From Metellina segmentata (taxonomy: Eukaryota; Arthropoda; Arachnida; Araneae; Tetragnathidae): DNA of 64,000 bases. Of the stretch, positions 24,308 to 35,015 are shown piece by piece. The first letter of the stretch is position 1, and the number at the start of each line of letters is the position of its first letter. The notes beneath the pieces were generated by a model. It saw only the letters and a program-made list of their open reading frames with translations, did no database searches and was not told the DNA's origin. Position numbers and translations under genes: made by a program. Where the stretch lies: positions 62,001-126,000 of the forward strand of contig CANAIC010000160.1 in NCBI GenBank assembly GCA_947359465.1, given 5' to 3'.

Positions 24308-25170
24308 ATGAGTCAGAAGCCCTCCTATCGACCCGAAGATCGATCCAAAAGCATTATTCGGCACATTGATAATACAAATTTCACGGCCTCTGATTGTGAA
24401 ATTCATCCCAGAAAACCCTGCATACTGCTATTGAATAATTTTAATCAAGACCGATTTCATTGCCTGTATGCTAATCGTTCCACGGTATGGAAGTCCTACA
24501 CCATCGGCCAATCGTGTGATATTCCTGAACATTTTGATGAAATGATTGAAATGCATAAACTTTTGGGAAGCGAGTACGTGTTACCGTTCGCGGGACATTT
24601 TAGGGAATCCTCCGGCTACACGATTGGCATGTTTCGTCAACGGATCCAACTGTACGCACCTAGAAAAATTGGACACGACACGTTGAAAGAAGCAACGTAT
24701 GCCTTGTTGGTGTTTTTTTGTGCCGTGTGCTACCGTTTGGGAGGAACGGTGCCCGACCTGAAACAATTTTTGTTTTTGTATACTGACCGACATCCCGTGT
24801 TGTGTGATATGGGTAGCCATAATGTCGAATTGCGCGTTCGATTAAAAGAACGAAAACCGTATTTGAATGAAAAAAAATGGCGACGTGTGATGCAAAAAAA
24901 GACGCTTCGGGACGTGATACGTTATTTGAAATTGGAATTTAAAATCTTTTTTAATCAAAAGAAACGGAAAGGAAAACGATGCATTTTGAATGAGCCTGAA
25001 GAATGTTTTGACACGGAAACCCACGAGCTCTTGTGCCAAAGCGGGCACAAGAGTCTGATCCAAGTATTGCAAGAATTTTGCCATTTAATGCCCAACAGGT
25101 ACATACGAAACAGTGTGGTGGGTAATTGGATTTCAGCCTTGGGGGATGCAATAGAAGATGAAGAAATGCA

Positions 25171-25174
<4 letters not shown>
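24308..25174 (+). CDS. Kinase-like protein, 288 aa (possible AC81 counterpart)
   Basis: VPDLKQFLFLYTDRHPVLCDMGSHN (about residues 140-165) resembles a kinase catalytic loop plus DFG region: DLK followed by a hydrophobic strand and DMG. No glycine-rich loop is visible near the N-terminus, so it may be a degenerate kinase. Baculovirus AC81 is a core protein of roughly this size that I recall being discussed as kinase-like; that link is tentative. The C-terminal half is strongly basic. The stop codon runs into the A/T block. Confidence 0.5.

Positions 25175-25256
<82 letters not shown>
25173..25256. repeat. A47/(AT)n block lacking a T arm
   Basis: A run followed by C and about 18 AT repeats, without the usual T run; the only clearly one-armed block with a long A run. 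Confidence 0.95.
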
Positions 25257-25258
<2 letters not shown>

Positions 25259-25320
25259 AGTGTAGTTCCGCATTAAAAAAATTACAGTCTCGTTGTAGTG
25301 ATTGCCTGCCAAGCCTGCCA

Positions 25321-25770
25321 ATGGAATACGACTGGTGGTCCAGTGATGAAGCATTCATTCCTTCCCATTTGAATGTTGTCAAGCGCACCCATTACCTTCA
25401 GCGCATGGAGAGAATTTTGAAAAGGCATTTAAAATTAAACATTTATCATGTAAAGGTAATTGCAAACGACGGGACGCATATATTTATCAAGTTCATAACG
25501 AGAACATGGTATTGCTTCGTGGGATGGATTGATGAAGATTTTAATGTTTTAATTCCAGTGAGTGCAATTCTTTTGGAGGATTTTAAATATTTACCACCCG
25601 AAGGTGAGTGTTGGAGCTATTCACCAAAACGTGATGAGAAGGCTTCAAAAAGAAAACGTAAAGAGGAGAGTTGTGGTAAATGGAAGAGAATAAGTTCCAG
25701 ATTGAGTTCAACAGTTGAGAGTGGTCAATGGAAGAGAATAGGTTCCAGATTGAGTTCAACAATCGAGTAA
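25321..25770 (+). CDS. Unknown protein with duplicated C-terminal unit, 149 aa
   Basis: Begins MEYDWWSSDEAF. The body has strands and helices (HIFIKFITRTWYCFVGW); the C-terminus carries a recent duplication of a KWKRISSRLSSTVESG-type unit, basic and Ser-rich. No domain recognised. Confidence 0.55.
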   Translation: MEYDWWSSDEAFIPSHLNVVKRTHYLQRMERILKRHLKLNIYHVKVIANDGTHIFIKFITRTWYCFVGWIDEDFNVLIPVSAILLEDFKYLPPEGECWSYSPKRDEKASKRKRKEESCGKWKRISSRLSSTVESGQWKRIGSRLSSTIE

Positions 25771-25780
25771 TTTTAATTTG

Positions 25781-25877
<97 letters not shown>
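25781..25877. repeat. A/(TA)n/T block with inverted arms
   Basis: Flanked by TTTTAATTTG and CAAATTAAAA, which extend the palindrome by 10 bp each side. Confidence 0.95.
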
Positions 25878-25923
25878 CAAATTAAAATAATAATATTCAA
25901 AAATAATAAAAATAATAAATTTC

Positions 25924-26193
<270 letters not shown>

Positions 26194-26272
26194 ATAACAT
26201 ATATATTTATTATCTAAAAGTTTTCAACAGTCGTTAGAGTATTTTTTTTCTTTAAAAAATAAAGTTCGTGTC

Positions 26273-27007
26273 ATGGCTGAAGAATATCGTAAGCTGGTTT
26301 TGAAATGTCTCTCCAAGCGACAGTATCCAGTTTTAACAGATTTTGTTGTAATTGATATTTATTATAAAATGATTTCTCCAGAGGCATCTACGGAAATTGT
26401 TCATTCGTATGATAAGCGAATTCATGATCCCTTGGATGTTTGGACCCAACACACGGATCTAACGCGTTTATCCTACCTTGTTGAGAACGATCCACTCTTT
26501 TACGTGCATGAAATTGAACACTTGAATACCAACACGCTACCATTAGATTGTCAAAGGGTTAAATTATCCCGTACGTATGTGGACTCGATCCGAAATCAAA
26601 TGAGCACTACATTTGAAGAAGAAATCTATCATTTTATAACCCTTTTAAATTTCAATGTTCCCAAACTAGCACCTTTAATCGATATTGATTTCATAAAATG
26701 CACACGCCTTTTGCCACAGTTTATTCGCATGTGGGTATATAACTACGACACGGTCACTGTATCACCGTCTCCTACCACTCTAAAGAACTGTTTTGGACCT
26801 CCTACACAAAATAGTGTATTACCCATTCGAGTATTACGGGGTCAATTGGCGCCTTGTACCTCACGTACTACCTTACTGTCTTTAAATAACGACATTGAAG
26901 CTCAGTTACCCCATGGTCCTCTTCCTTACTTGTGGCATTATAGTGATCAGTTGAAAGCTTTAATACCTTTAGCCTATAATCCACTCGAAAATCCAATTAT
27001 TGTTTAA
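26273..27007 (+). CDS. Unknown protein, 244 aa
   Basis: ATG 26273 follows AATAAAGTTCGTGTC. Mixed alpha/beta with several Pro-rich turns (TVSPSPTTL) and no membrane segment or catalytic motif. Its stop overlaps the converging gene's stop by 4 bp. Confidence 0.6.
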   Translation: MAEEYRKLVLKCLSKRQYPVLTDFVVIDIYYKMISPEASTEIVHSYDKRIHDPLDVWTQHTDLTRLSYLVENDPLFYVHEIEHLNTNTLPLDCQRVKLSRTYVDSIRNQMSTTFEEEIYHFITLLNFNVPKLAPLIDIDFIKCTRLLPQFIRMWVYNYDTVTVSPSPTTLKNCFGPPTQNSVLPIRVLRGQLAPCTSRTTLLSLNNDIEAQLPHGPLPYLWHYSDQLKALIPLAYNPLENPIIV

Positions 27008-27591
27008 GCATATCTCAAATGAAACTGATAGCGATCGTCATCACTATTATCCGGATCAAACTTACGGTACCTGCGGGATGCATCATGATACCGACAGACT
27101 CGACGTATTCCTTGACACACAGGTTTGGGCAAGTTGACATTCGTCTCATCACAGGCATCATTACTTGGGTCAATGGAAAGGATCGAATCTGAATCAGAAA
27201 CGTCACTCATGGCGGGTTCTCCCACAAACGATTTCATTTTTAAACGATTCGTCGGACTTGCACTTCTTGATAAGGAAACGTGCCGACGGACAAACGGTCG
27301 TATCCGTGGATTGGTGTCTAAAGCATCCATCCAATACTCGGTAGGAATGTCTCGCAAATAGGTCGTTTTAAAAGATTTAAACGCTTTAGCTTGACGAAAA
27401 AATACTTTTAGTTTGGCTACGGGCACCAGGGTATTCTGGTCGGTAGCAATACTCTCCAAATAATGGAGTGATATCATCCTTTGAATCTCCTCCGGATTTT
27501 GAGCACCATAATCCACCAACTTTTCAAAAGCATAGATTGTGGGCACCTTTCGTGGTCCACAACGGACCGGGGAAGCAGATCGGCGAGGCAT
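27004..27591 (-). CDS. Unknown basic protein, 195 aa
   Basis: Begins MPRRSASPV; two Ser/Arg/Pro segments (SRSASPT around residue 110) and an acidic SDSDSILSID region near 135, suggesting phosphorylation-prone linkers around a helical N-terminal domain. ATG 27591 follows TAATAAAG. No family recognised. Confidence 0.6.
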   Translation of the reverse strand: MPRRSASPVRCGPRKVPTIYAFEKLVDYGAQNPEEIQRMISLHYLESIATDQNTLVPVAKLKVFFRQAKAFKSFKTTYLRDIPTEYWMDALDTNPRIRPFVRRHVSLSRSASPTNRLKMKSFVGEPAMSDVSDSDSILSIDPSNDACDETNVNLPKPVCQGIRRVCRYHDASRRYRKFDPDNSDDDRYQFHLRYA

Positions 27592-27598
27592 TACTTTA

Positions 27599-28244
27599 TT
27601 AATTATAGATCAACTGACCATAAAAATACATGTTGTAAAATTCGGATTCGCGCACTCGCATGTGGGTATCGTAATTAGCATGCTGATATTTATCATACGT
27701 GTCCCAATGAGCTAGCAAATGCATCGTAAAGAGGAATAACAATTGCCATGTGGTAATGTGTTGAAAATATTCGGCAGGATTATGAGCCGTGTCGTCTAGA
27801 ACTGAAAAATTAATCGTACCTCTAGCCTCATCCACCAACATGTGGTTATTACGGTTCATATTATCGCAATAATCCCGCCGTATTTTGTTAAATTCGTATA
27901 AATTGAAAAAAATGTGCACGAACCGCTCGTTATTTTCCCCAATATTCGGATCCATATACATGTGTAAAATTTCTTTGGGTCCGTGGGGCTCTGTGCAGTA
28001 ATAAAAGTAAGGAACATACTGCCTCAACGGATGAATGGGATTCCCAAAAATCCAATTCAAGATGGATAGCCATTGCGCAAAGATGACGTGAAAGTTTTTC
28101 AAGTTTTTTCAAGTTGGTGGAGGAATACCCTTCAATAATATGAGAACAGGCCGTCCAGGCATCCCGCCATCTACTGACACGGTTTAAACTAGCCGAGGCA
28201 CGAACAGGACGTTGCGAGTCATGGTGATCAATGGGTCGATCCAT
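27599..28244 (-). CDS. Unknown protein, about 213 aa, frameshifted
   Basis: Two frames read as one gene. The first starts at ATG 28244 (MDRPIDHHDS) and the second continues from about 28100 to 27599 with Trp/Tyr/His-rich helical sequence. They are offset where two A runs lie close together on the coding strand (about 28092-28112). The codon register in the A6 run is not that of a classical -1 slippery site, so an indel is likelier than programmed shifting. The start is 32 bp from the divergent pif-3 start. Function unknown. Confidence 0.55.
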
Positions 28245-28276
28245 GGTCTTCTTGACTGTTCGTGGGAAAGAAAAGC
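28245..28276. promoter_or_regulatory. Divergent promoter, 32 bp
   Basis: Between the ATGs at 28244 and 28277. The minus-strand gene has AGTCAAG before its start; the plus-strand side has GAAAGAAAAGC. Confidence 0.4.
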
Positions 28277-28815
28277 ATGTGGTCGGCGTGGTCTCTTTTC
28301 TTTTTACTGTGGTTAGGATTCGTATGGATGATAGTGAGGCCCAATGAAGCCCAAACAACAACCCATATTCATGTCCAGGTACCTGTTTTGCAGCAAGATT
28401 GTACAGTTCAAAAAATACAATGTGTGGACGATTGTAGCTTTTTATGTGTGGATAAAAACACCCAGTGCATAGGGGGGTGTGTACGCCTCAATCCGAGGAT
28501 TCAATCGAGTGTAATACAGACAGAGGCGGAATGGTCATGTTGGCAAATGATCCAGCTCCTCGATGGATGTGTTTATGTACAGATTCGACATTTTGGACAG
28601 GACCCGATTGCAATACCCTAAATCCAGACGTGTGTGAAAATGGGGTTTTTATGTATAATGGACGTGACGATTTCATCTGTATGTGTCCCTCACCCTATGA
28701 AACTGTGGTATTAAATGGTAAACCACACTGCATTGAAAAACACATGGTCAATTTTTTCCCATACGGTCCGTTTGGGGTAGGAAGAAAATTTGGCCCGAGT
28801 CTATACTCGATCTAA
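28277..28815 (+). CDS. pif-3: PIF-3, per os infectivity factor, frameshifted at a G run
   Basis: ATG 28277 (MWSAWSLFFLL) gives an N-terminal anchor. The first frame has the Cys pattern CVDDCSFLC...CIGG; the second frame (to 28815) has WMCLC, GPDCN, PDVCENG and FICMCPSPYE, in the order typical of PIF-3 (about 200 aa; here about 180). The break is at a six-G run (28472-28477); one base more or less there would reconcile the frames, so a homopolymer error is the simplest reading. PIF-3 is part of the PIF complex for midgut entry. Confidence 0.78.
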
Positions 28816-28859
28816 AAAAACAGTTGGAATGCCTCTATTTAATTTTGTAACAAAATATT

Positions 28860-28863
<4 letters not shown>

Positions 28864-28945
<82 letters not shown>
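28864..28945. repeat. A32/T48 block
   Basis: Has a CA interruption between arms. Sits between pif-3 and the hr-like field. Confidence 0.95.
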
Positions 28946-28949
<4 letters not shown>

Positions 28950-29650
28950 CCTTGCTCATATATTTGTTCGAGTTGGTTCAATCATTTTAAATCTTTAGTG
29001 GGGGACTGCAAACTCGAAAAAATATATGAGCAGTAAAAATATATAAGCACTTTACTGCTCATATATTTTTTCGAGTTTGCAGTCCCCTAGTAAAGTTTTA
29101 AAGTAATTGAACCAACTCGAAAAAATATATAAGCAGTTTGTGCTCATATATTTTTTCGAGTTTGCAGTCCCCTAGTAAAGTTTTAAAGTAATTGAACCAA
29201 CTCGAAAAAATATATAAGCAGTTTGTGCTCATATATTTTTTCGAGTTTGCAGTCCCCTAGTAAAGTTTTAAAGTAATTGAACCAACTCGAAAAAATATAT
29301 AAGCAGTTTGTGCTCATATATTTTTTCGAGTTTGCAGTCCCCTAGTAAAGTTTTAAAGTAATTGAACCAACTCGAAAAAATATATAAGCAGTTTGTGCTC
29401 ATATATTTTTTCGAGTTTGCAGTCCCCTAGTAAAGTTTTAAAGTAATTGAACCAACTCGAAAAAATATATAAGCACTTTGTGCTCATATATTTTTTCGAG
29501 TTGGTTCAATTACTTTAAAACTTTAGTGGGGGGACTGCAAACTCGAAAAAATATATAAGCACTTTGTGCTCATATATTTTTTCGAGTTGGTTCAATTACT
29601 TTAAAACTTTAGTGGGGGACTGCAAACTCGAAAAAATATATAAGCACCAA
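28950..29650. repeat. hr-like palindromic repeat field, 85-bp period
   Basis: AGTCCCCTAG recurs at 29081, 29166, 29251, 29336 and 29421, a strict 85-bp period. Each unit contains inverted copies of CTCGAAAAAATATAT and ATATATTTTTTCGAG. The first unit (about 29002-29087) is a palindrome with perfect 37-bp arms around 12-13 central bases. After 29421 the order inverts and units degenerate. Palindromic direct repeats of this type act as replication origins and enhancers (hrs) in baculoviruses; that role here is inference. No coding frame. Confidence 0.9.
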
Positions 29651-29689
29651 AAAGGCCTTTTTTGATGGTTTGACGACATTAAACCTATA

Positions 29690-29965
29690 CTTTTTAAACT
29701 GAAAAAATATATGAGCACCAGTTTTAAAGTTTTTTAATACCTTAAGCACTTTTCGACGTGAAACTTTAAAAGTCAATATCGACTTTTAAAGTTTGGGACC
29801 GTTTTTACCAAAACTTTTAAAGTTTGGCTGCTATTTTTTTTTGTTAGCACACAAACTTTAAAAGTTTGGGTAAAACCGGCCCCAAACTTTAAAAGTCTCA
29901 AAAACTTTTAAAGTTTTAGAGGTAGTAAAATCGCTCAACTTTAAAAGTGTTTTTCAATCCTTTTT
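29690..29965. repeat. Field of short ACTTTTAAAGT palindromes
   Basis: The palindrome core CTTTTAAAG or CTTTAAAAG occurs about ten times in 270 bp, in varied spacing, between the 85-bp repeats and the lef-8 stop. No gene seen. Confidence 0.8.
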
Positions 29966-29972
29966 TATTATT

Positions 29973-32672
29973 TTATTTATGTCGTTTAAATAATACAGTA
30001 CTATTCCCATCACTACTCCTCTTCTCCAGTCTCACACTGGGTACCGTTTCGTGCTCCCACTTACATTTCAGAAAACGGGCATCTGCTTGCACCAACTGAA
30101 CTGATTTGGGTAATGCTACCGTTGGATCGGTGGCGCTGGCTGCACGATCCCCGTGCTCACAAAACTTTTCTTCAAAACATGATCCTAATCCATTTCCACG
30201 CAACAAATTCATCAATTCCATATTTCCCAACCGCATCCCGCCAACACGGGAACGTCCTTTCACCGGTTGGTTGAGCACTTTGTCCATGGTGCATTTGAGA
30301 GGGGCGTGTAAATGTTCAGAGCTCCAAAAAGCTATAGGGAAATAAAACGTTTTCGCATAAAACACTTTGCCGTGCGGTATGACGTGCCCGTCACTATTGC
30401 ATACCCTCGAAGCATCTTTCCCCTCTCCCATCACACATCCTTCCAAAATTTGACCCATCGTCATGCGAAACAAACTATACGGGTTGATGAGTAAATCCGG
30501 TTCAATACCCGCATCTAACGTCGGTAACTTGTCCATCACACGCATCACCCCTTTTTGGCCATGAAAACTACACAATTTATCTCCGGTACTCGAAACATGA
30601 TCTTGTTCGACACAAATACTCAATGTGTCCGATATCAAGTGATATTTGATCACACGAAAAGGACATTTGCTAAAGTGGAGTCGCACCGTTTGGTCGTTGA
30701 TGGGTACTGCCCGTACATGAATGGAAAAAGGCTCTACTTTGATAGGGCGTTCTCCATGATGGACGATCGTACCCAAAATACTCGTTTCTCCTTCTACGGG
30801 ACGAAACAAAACGAGTCCATCCGCTTCAATTTTCACACGTATGGTATAAAATCGGACACAATCAAATGCATCCACACCTTCACGGCGCACAATGCAATCT
30901 TCTTGCGTACAGCCTTGAAAACTCATATACGCCACCGTCACATGCGGTACATAGAGGGTGAAATGTGGCGAAATACCATCCTCCACGGGCTCTAAGACAC
31001 TCTTATGGTAGGGTGTCATGCAACGTGTATACGCCGACATGGTATCCATGAAATAATGCGCATAGCAAGGATCCGTCGCCAAGACTGCATTCTTCAAAGC
31101 ATTAAATGCCAAAATGTTTTTGGGAAACGCATTATGCATGAAAAATGGATTCAAATCCACGTGATAACTGGTGATGAAATCATACCCAAACCGTTCCACC
31201 ACCGACTCTAATTGCAATAAGCGTTGGGACCAATACGACATATCTCGTGTCGTGACCCATATACCAGTTCCAGGCAATTTTTTAAACAAGAGCCCTGTTT
31301 TGTAACGAATGTAAATAAACGGAGGTTCCTCCAAGCATTCCACGTGCTCAAAGTGTCGTTTTAATTTCAACAGATCCAGCTGTTGAAAGCAGGCTGCCGT
31401 CACCGGAATACAGGCCTCATTCACCACCACGAAATAGCGAGGATGATGGGGTTCAGGCTCCAACTTGAGCCATGTCCACAAGGAGGCTTGTGGAGCGTCA
31501 TGAAACACGGGATCCAATGCATTACACGTCGAAACGACCGTGTCTCGCACCATCATAGTGGTCCGTCCTACATTTTTGGTTTCAAAGCATCCCAGAATAC
31601 ATAAAAATCCTAAATAACTATCGTGGAAGGAAGGAATGGAATTGGTTTTGACTTTGTTGGACATTTGGCGCAAGATAATGTAGGTTAGGTAAGGGTTCAG
31701 AGGGTAGGTTTGCATATTGATCTCACGATAACACCCATTGGCCTTTTCCACAAAGATTTCTCCATTGGCTCCAATTTCTCGATGCGATTCATGCGGAGTC
31801 GTGGTCATTTTCCCAGCGGATTTTCCTTCTTTAAAGTAAACTGTTTTACGGGATAAGACGTGCAATAAGCACCCCGTTTCAATCGATTTCACGACCAAGG
31901 CCGCTTTCGATTTAATCACAGACCAGTTACCTTCTCGCAATGGAGCATACAGGTATTTGACAAATAATTTGGTAAACAAATGACCAGGGCTAATCACGAT
32001 TTTATTCGCGAGAGAATCAATATCAAACTGATTGTTTCTATACAGGTGCGCCATGTACGCTGCTGGATCGGTAGGGTAAGGACAATGATCAAAAAAGGTA
32101 TCCACTTGTTGGATGGATTCGGAGCCGTCGTTACACATGACGACCAAATCTCCCCGATGCTTGGATTGATAATCCTTTATGTAATAACTCAATTCTTTAC
32201 CCCGGTCAAATGAATCATAGGTAAAAACACGAACGAGTTTTTTTTGGATCAAATGCGTATTGGTTGGATCATTGGTAAAAAAATAAGGTAAATGACGTAA
32301 AAATCCATTAATAATGAAAAATCCACGACCGATATCCACTTCTTGGAATGGAGTATTTGTACCGATTTGAAAATGGAGTGGAAACGTTTGTAAATGTTGG
32401 TGACGAATCGCCAAATCCAATTGAGATCCCAGCATGATAGGAAACACATTTCGTATCATTTTTTTGCTGGGGAGATGCTGTATTGAACAGGCGTATACGG
32501 TCCGCTCACAAATATGTGTGTGAACATGAAGAGGCCCATCGTACACGAGTATACAATCCACTCGAGTATTTAAAAAATGAATAAATTTTTGAACGTGCTG
32601 ATCGTAATTATGGATTATTGGTAAAAGCATTTCGGGGACATTGAGATGCCGCATATTTGGTACGCAGTGCAT
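29973..32672 (-). CDS. lef-8: LEF-8, RPB2-like RNA polymerase subunit
   Basis: 899 residues from ATG 32672, the first ATG in frame (a GTG at 32732 would extend it; ATGs at 32654 and 32630 are possible). The C-terminal third has the RPB2 catalytic core: GDKLCSFHGQKGV, then a DAGIEPDLLINPYSLFRMTMGQ segment, and GGMRLGNMELMNLLRGNG near the C-terminus. Length matches LEF-8 (850-900 aa), the second-largest subunit of the viral late-gene RNA polymerase with LEF-9, LEF-4 and P47. The 5' end overlaps the small gene at 32608. Confidence 0.93.
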   Translation of the reverse strand: MHCVPNMRHLNVPEMLLPIIHNYDQHVQKFIHFLNTRVDCILVYDGPLHVHTHICERTVYACSIQHLPSKKMIRNVFPIMLGSQLDLAIRHQHLQTFPLHFQIGTNTPFQEVDIGRGFFIINGFLRHLPYFFTNDPTNTHLIQKKLVRVFTYDSFDRGKELSYYIKDYQSKHRGDLVVMCNDGSESIQQVDTFFDHCPYPTDPAAYMAHLYRNNQFDIDSLANKIVISPGHLFTKLFVKYLYAPLREGNWSVIKSKAALVVKSIETGCLLHVLSRKTVYFKEGKSAGKMTTTPHESHREIGANGEIFVEKANGCYREINMQTYPLNPYLTYIILRQMSNKVKTNSIPSFHDSYLGFLCILGCFETKNVGRTTMMVRDTVVSTCNALDPVFHDAPQASLWTWLKLEPEPHHPRYFVVVNEACIPVTAACFQQLDLLKLKRHFEHVECLEEPPFIYIRYKTGLLFKKLPGTGIWVTTRDMSYWSQRLLQLESVVERFGYDFITSYHVDLNPFFMHNAFPKNILAFNALKNAVLATDPCYAHYFMDTMSAYTRCMTPYHKSVLEPVEDGISPHFTLYVPHVTVAYMSFQGCTQEDCIVRREGVDAFDCVRFYTIRVKIEADGLVLFRPVEGETSILGTIVHHGERPIKVEPFSIHVRAVPINDQTVRLHFSKCPFRVIKYHLISDTLSICVEQDHVSSTGDKLCSFHGQKGVMRVMDKLPTLDAGIEPDLLINPYSLFRMTMGQILEGCVMGEGKDASRVCNSDGHVIPHGKVFYAKTFYFPIAFWSSEHLHAPLKCTMDKVLNQPVKGRSRVGGMRLGNMELMNLLRGNGLGSCFEEKFCEHGDRAASATDPTVALPKSVQLVQADARFLKCKWEHETVPSVRLEKRSSDGNSTVLFKRHK

Positions 32673-32856
32673 GAACCCGTTGATCAAAGGTTTTGGTACA
32701 CTCTTGCTGATAGTGATGAGTGGTATAAGCACATAGAGCCACTACTAGGGTAATGATGAATAAGCAATACAAATGTATACCATGCAAATAAGATCGATGG
32801 AGAGTATGATGGGTTCCAAACAATGATTTTAAAAAGGCATGGTACGACATGGTCAT
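32608..32856 (-). CDS. Small membrane protein, 82 aa
   Basis: Single strong membrane segment (about residues 27-46, HLYCLFIITLVVALCAYTTH), then a basic soluble tail. ATG 32856 lies after ATATAAAG near an A/T block. Overlaps the lef-8 5' end by about 65 bp in another frame. Possibly one of the small PIFs by topology, unproven. Confidence 0.5.
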   Translation of the reverse strand: MTMSYHAFLKSLFGTHHTLHRSYLHGIHLYCLFIITLVVALCAYTTHHYQQECTKTFDQRVHALRTKYAASQCPRNAFTNNP

Positions 32857-32867
32857 AGCAACTTTAT

Positions 32868-32871
<4 letters not shown>

Positions 32872-32954
<83 letters not shown>
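32872..32954. repeat. A/T block
   Basis: A42/T41, between two minus-strand genes. Confidence 0.95.
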
Positions 32955-32957
<3 letters not shown>

Positions 32958-32969
32958 TCATTAACCAAT

Positions 32970-33677
32970 TCACTCGTGTTCAAGACAACAAGGTAATTGA
33001 TTACTTAAATCTCGCCAGGCAAGATAAGCCGTTTGAACACAACAAGTCATGCGTTTACATTTGTTACACGCATAAACTAGTCGATCATTACCATAAAAGT
33101 GACTTTTCAAGTCACTCAGCCATGGTCGAAGCATGGTGTGTGCTAGTTTACCCACTAAGACACATTCTTTAATGTTTAATTTTTTCAATTCCTGCACTAC
33201 ATTTTCTTTCCAATTTGGATCATTTCTTACATCAGCACAAAACCAAAAACCATTTGTGACAACAGCACACTTTATCACTTGAGAAGAAATGTTTCTTTCA
33301 ATCGCTAAAGTAGCAAATACTAAATACATCCGTCGAATGTTGATACGTTTCATTGGTATGGTAGGTAAACCAACAGAAGCACTCGGGTTCATGGTCAATG
33401 ATTCAGTTAAAGAAGGCTTACCTTCGGTCTTTAAAGAATGATATATTTCAGTCTGGCAAGAACAAATATCCAATCCCTTGTCGGTATCATCGTAACTCCA
33501 TATGCATTTACTAAAATGAAATCCATTCGCATTTTTAATAATTCGATAAGGAATTCCCTGTTGATACTTTACAACTTTTATCAAAAAGTTTAAGGATTTT
33601 TCTACTTCTTGTAACTCGCCATCATCATAACAAGTTTTCCCAAACAATTCATTTTCTAAACGTTGGACAACTTCCAT
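32970..33677 (-). CDS. Paralogue family B, member 1, 235 aa
   Basis: Clearly related to the 219-aa gene at 55553: both share LFG near residue 11, an RIIKN...CIWS(Y/D)D segment near 45-65, a KCAVVT...WFC.DV strand near 150, W+...V..EL, and an (I/V)VG..A...PW motif. Here an insertion near residues 85-115 and a Cys-rich C-terminus (CNKC...CC) are extra. No known fold recognised; the conserved CAVVT/VVG strands suggest an alpha/beta enzyme-like core. Confidence 0.6.
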   Translation of the reverse strand: MEVVQRLENELFGKTCYDDGELQEVEKSLNFLIKVVKYQQGIPYRIIKNANGFHFSKCIWSYDDTDKGLDICSCQTEIYHSLKTEGKPSLTESLTMNPSASVGLPTIPMKRINIRRMYLVFATLAIERNISSQVIKCAVVTNGFWFCADVRNDPNWKENVVQELKKLNIKECVLVGKLAHTMLRPWLSDLKSHFYGNDRLVYACNKCKRMTCCVQTAYLAWRDLSNQLPCCLEHE

Positions 33678-33745
33678 CGTATATCAGGCAATATTGCTAT
33701 CAATGGAAATGCAAGATGTTTAGCGTCAAGAGCTACCAGTATGTA

Positions 33746-33751
<6 letters not shown>

Positions 33752-33826
<75 letters not shown>
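33752..33826. repeat. A/T block
   Basis: A34/T41; its right edge completes the stop codon of the minus-strand gene at 33825. Confidence 0.95.
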
Positions 33827-33832
<6 letters not shown>

Positions 33833-35004
33833 TGTATCGCAGTTGAGACAACTGTTCACTTCCCACTTGCCGCCAGTTTTTTGAATCCCAATTCGTTACA
33901 TATATTTTACCCAATTCTTCCAACAAGGATTCATTTACATTTCGTACGTCATTATAATAACTAGCATTCCGATGTAAAAAACATTCAGCTGACAATCGTG
34001 TCATATGAGTTTGCTTCGCTATGTAGTCATCCACCAACACATTCTGTAACTCACGTTCATACAGTTGTAATAATGCTAGAAATACAACGCAACCCGAATC
34101 AGTTCCTGTTAGACTAGACACCTTGGGTTGTGAATCAAACCATGCATACATCTTGCGGACGGCGTTAGCATGTAGACGGTATTCACGTCGTATACATCCT
34201 GGATCCAACACACAGTTCAAATATAATTTTAAATCTTTCGATTCATATCCGTCAAACCCATCCACCGCTAATAAATGATACATTTTACGATCTGTTACAT
34301 CTCCATTTAATGAATTTTGACGTAACCATTGATTCAATAACCGTGTCCAATCCATGCGGTCCTCGGGTAATTCCTTAATGCATTTTCGCTTGACAGATTT
34401 CAGTAAAAACGTCACCAACTGATCCCGAACCAATCCATCTTGATACCGGTCCAAGGCATCTGGTATTTTTAACCATTTCGTGACCTGACACAAGACATTC
34501 CATCGATGTTGTTCAATTGTTTCATCCCCATGGCCCAATAGGCATCGGTTCACCACTTCTTGATCCAATAACACCCGTAAATTATTGACAGAATTTATCT
34601 TTGAAGGTTTCGCTATTGATCGTGGTGAATGGATTCCTTTCCGACCACAAATTCTTGACGCACCAGGGACTGCATACGAACGTTGGACGGGACTCACCAT
34701 AGTTTTTTTGAATAAGTCTTTCCACAATGCCATAGGTTTGTCGGCTTGCAATAGGTCCAAGTGTTTTTAATTCTTTTTGTGTAAATAAAACTACGTATTC
34801 TACACGAGCGCCAAGTGTTTGAAATGCGTTGATGAACCAAACCAATGGTTTCTTGTTTATTTTCAAGGTTCGTCTCAAATCCTTCTCTACGTTAAAAGTC
34901 GTTGTATTTTCTAATAAAACAACATACTTGCACGTCTCAAATGAAATTTTTGTATTCTCGTTAAATATTCGTGCCGACTCCCACTGCGAAAAGCAAGTTT
35001 TCAT
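33825..35004 (-). CDS. Possible P47-like transcription factor, frameshifted, about 390 aa
   Basis: Two frames cover one gene: ATG 35004 (MKTCFSQWES) onward includes YVVLFTQKEL and ASRQTYGIV, and a second frame runs to 33825. They overlap at 34582-34760 and are offset by one base; a run of seven A on the coding strand (34703-34709) is the likely break. The summed length is close to baculovirus P47 (about 400 aa), the remaining RNA polymerase subunit not otherwise found in the window. The call is by length and elimination, so weak. Confidence 0.4.
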
Positions 35005-35015
35005 ACCAAAACAAA

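Noticed and set aside
28092..28112. Programmed -1 frameshift at AAAAAAC on the minus strand
   Set aside because: The zero frame reads AAA AAA C, not the X XXY YYZ register, and similar breaks occur at other homopolymers.
27599..28244. P33 sulfhydryl oxidase
   Set aside because: Helical and of similar size, but no CxxC redox motif is present in either frame.
28950..29650. CRISPR array
   Set aside because: The 85-bp units are whole-unit repeats with internal palindromes; there are no variable spacers, and the context is a eukaryotic virus.
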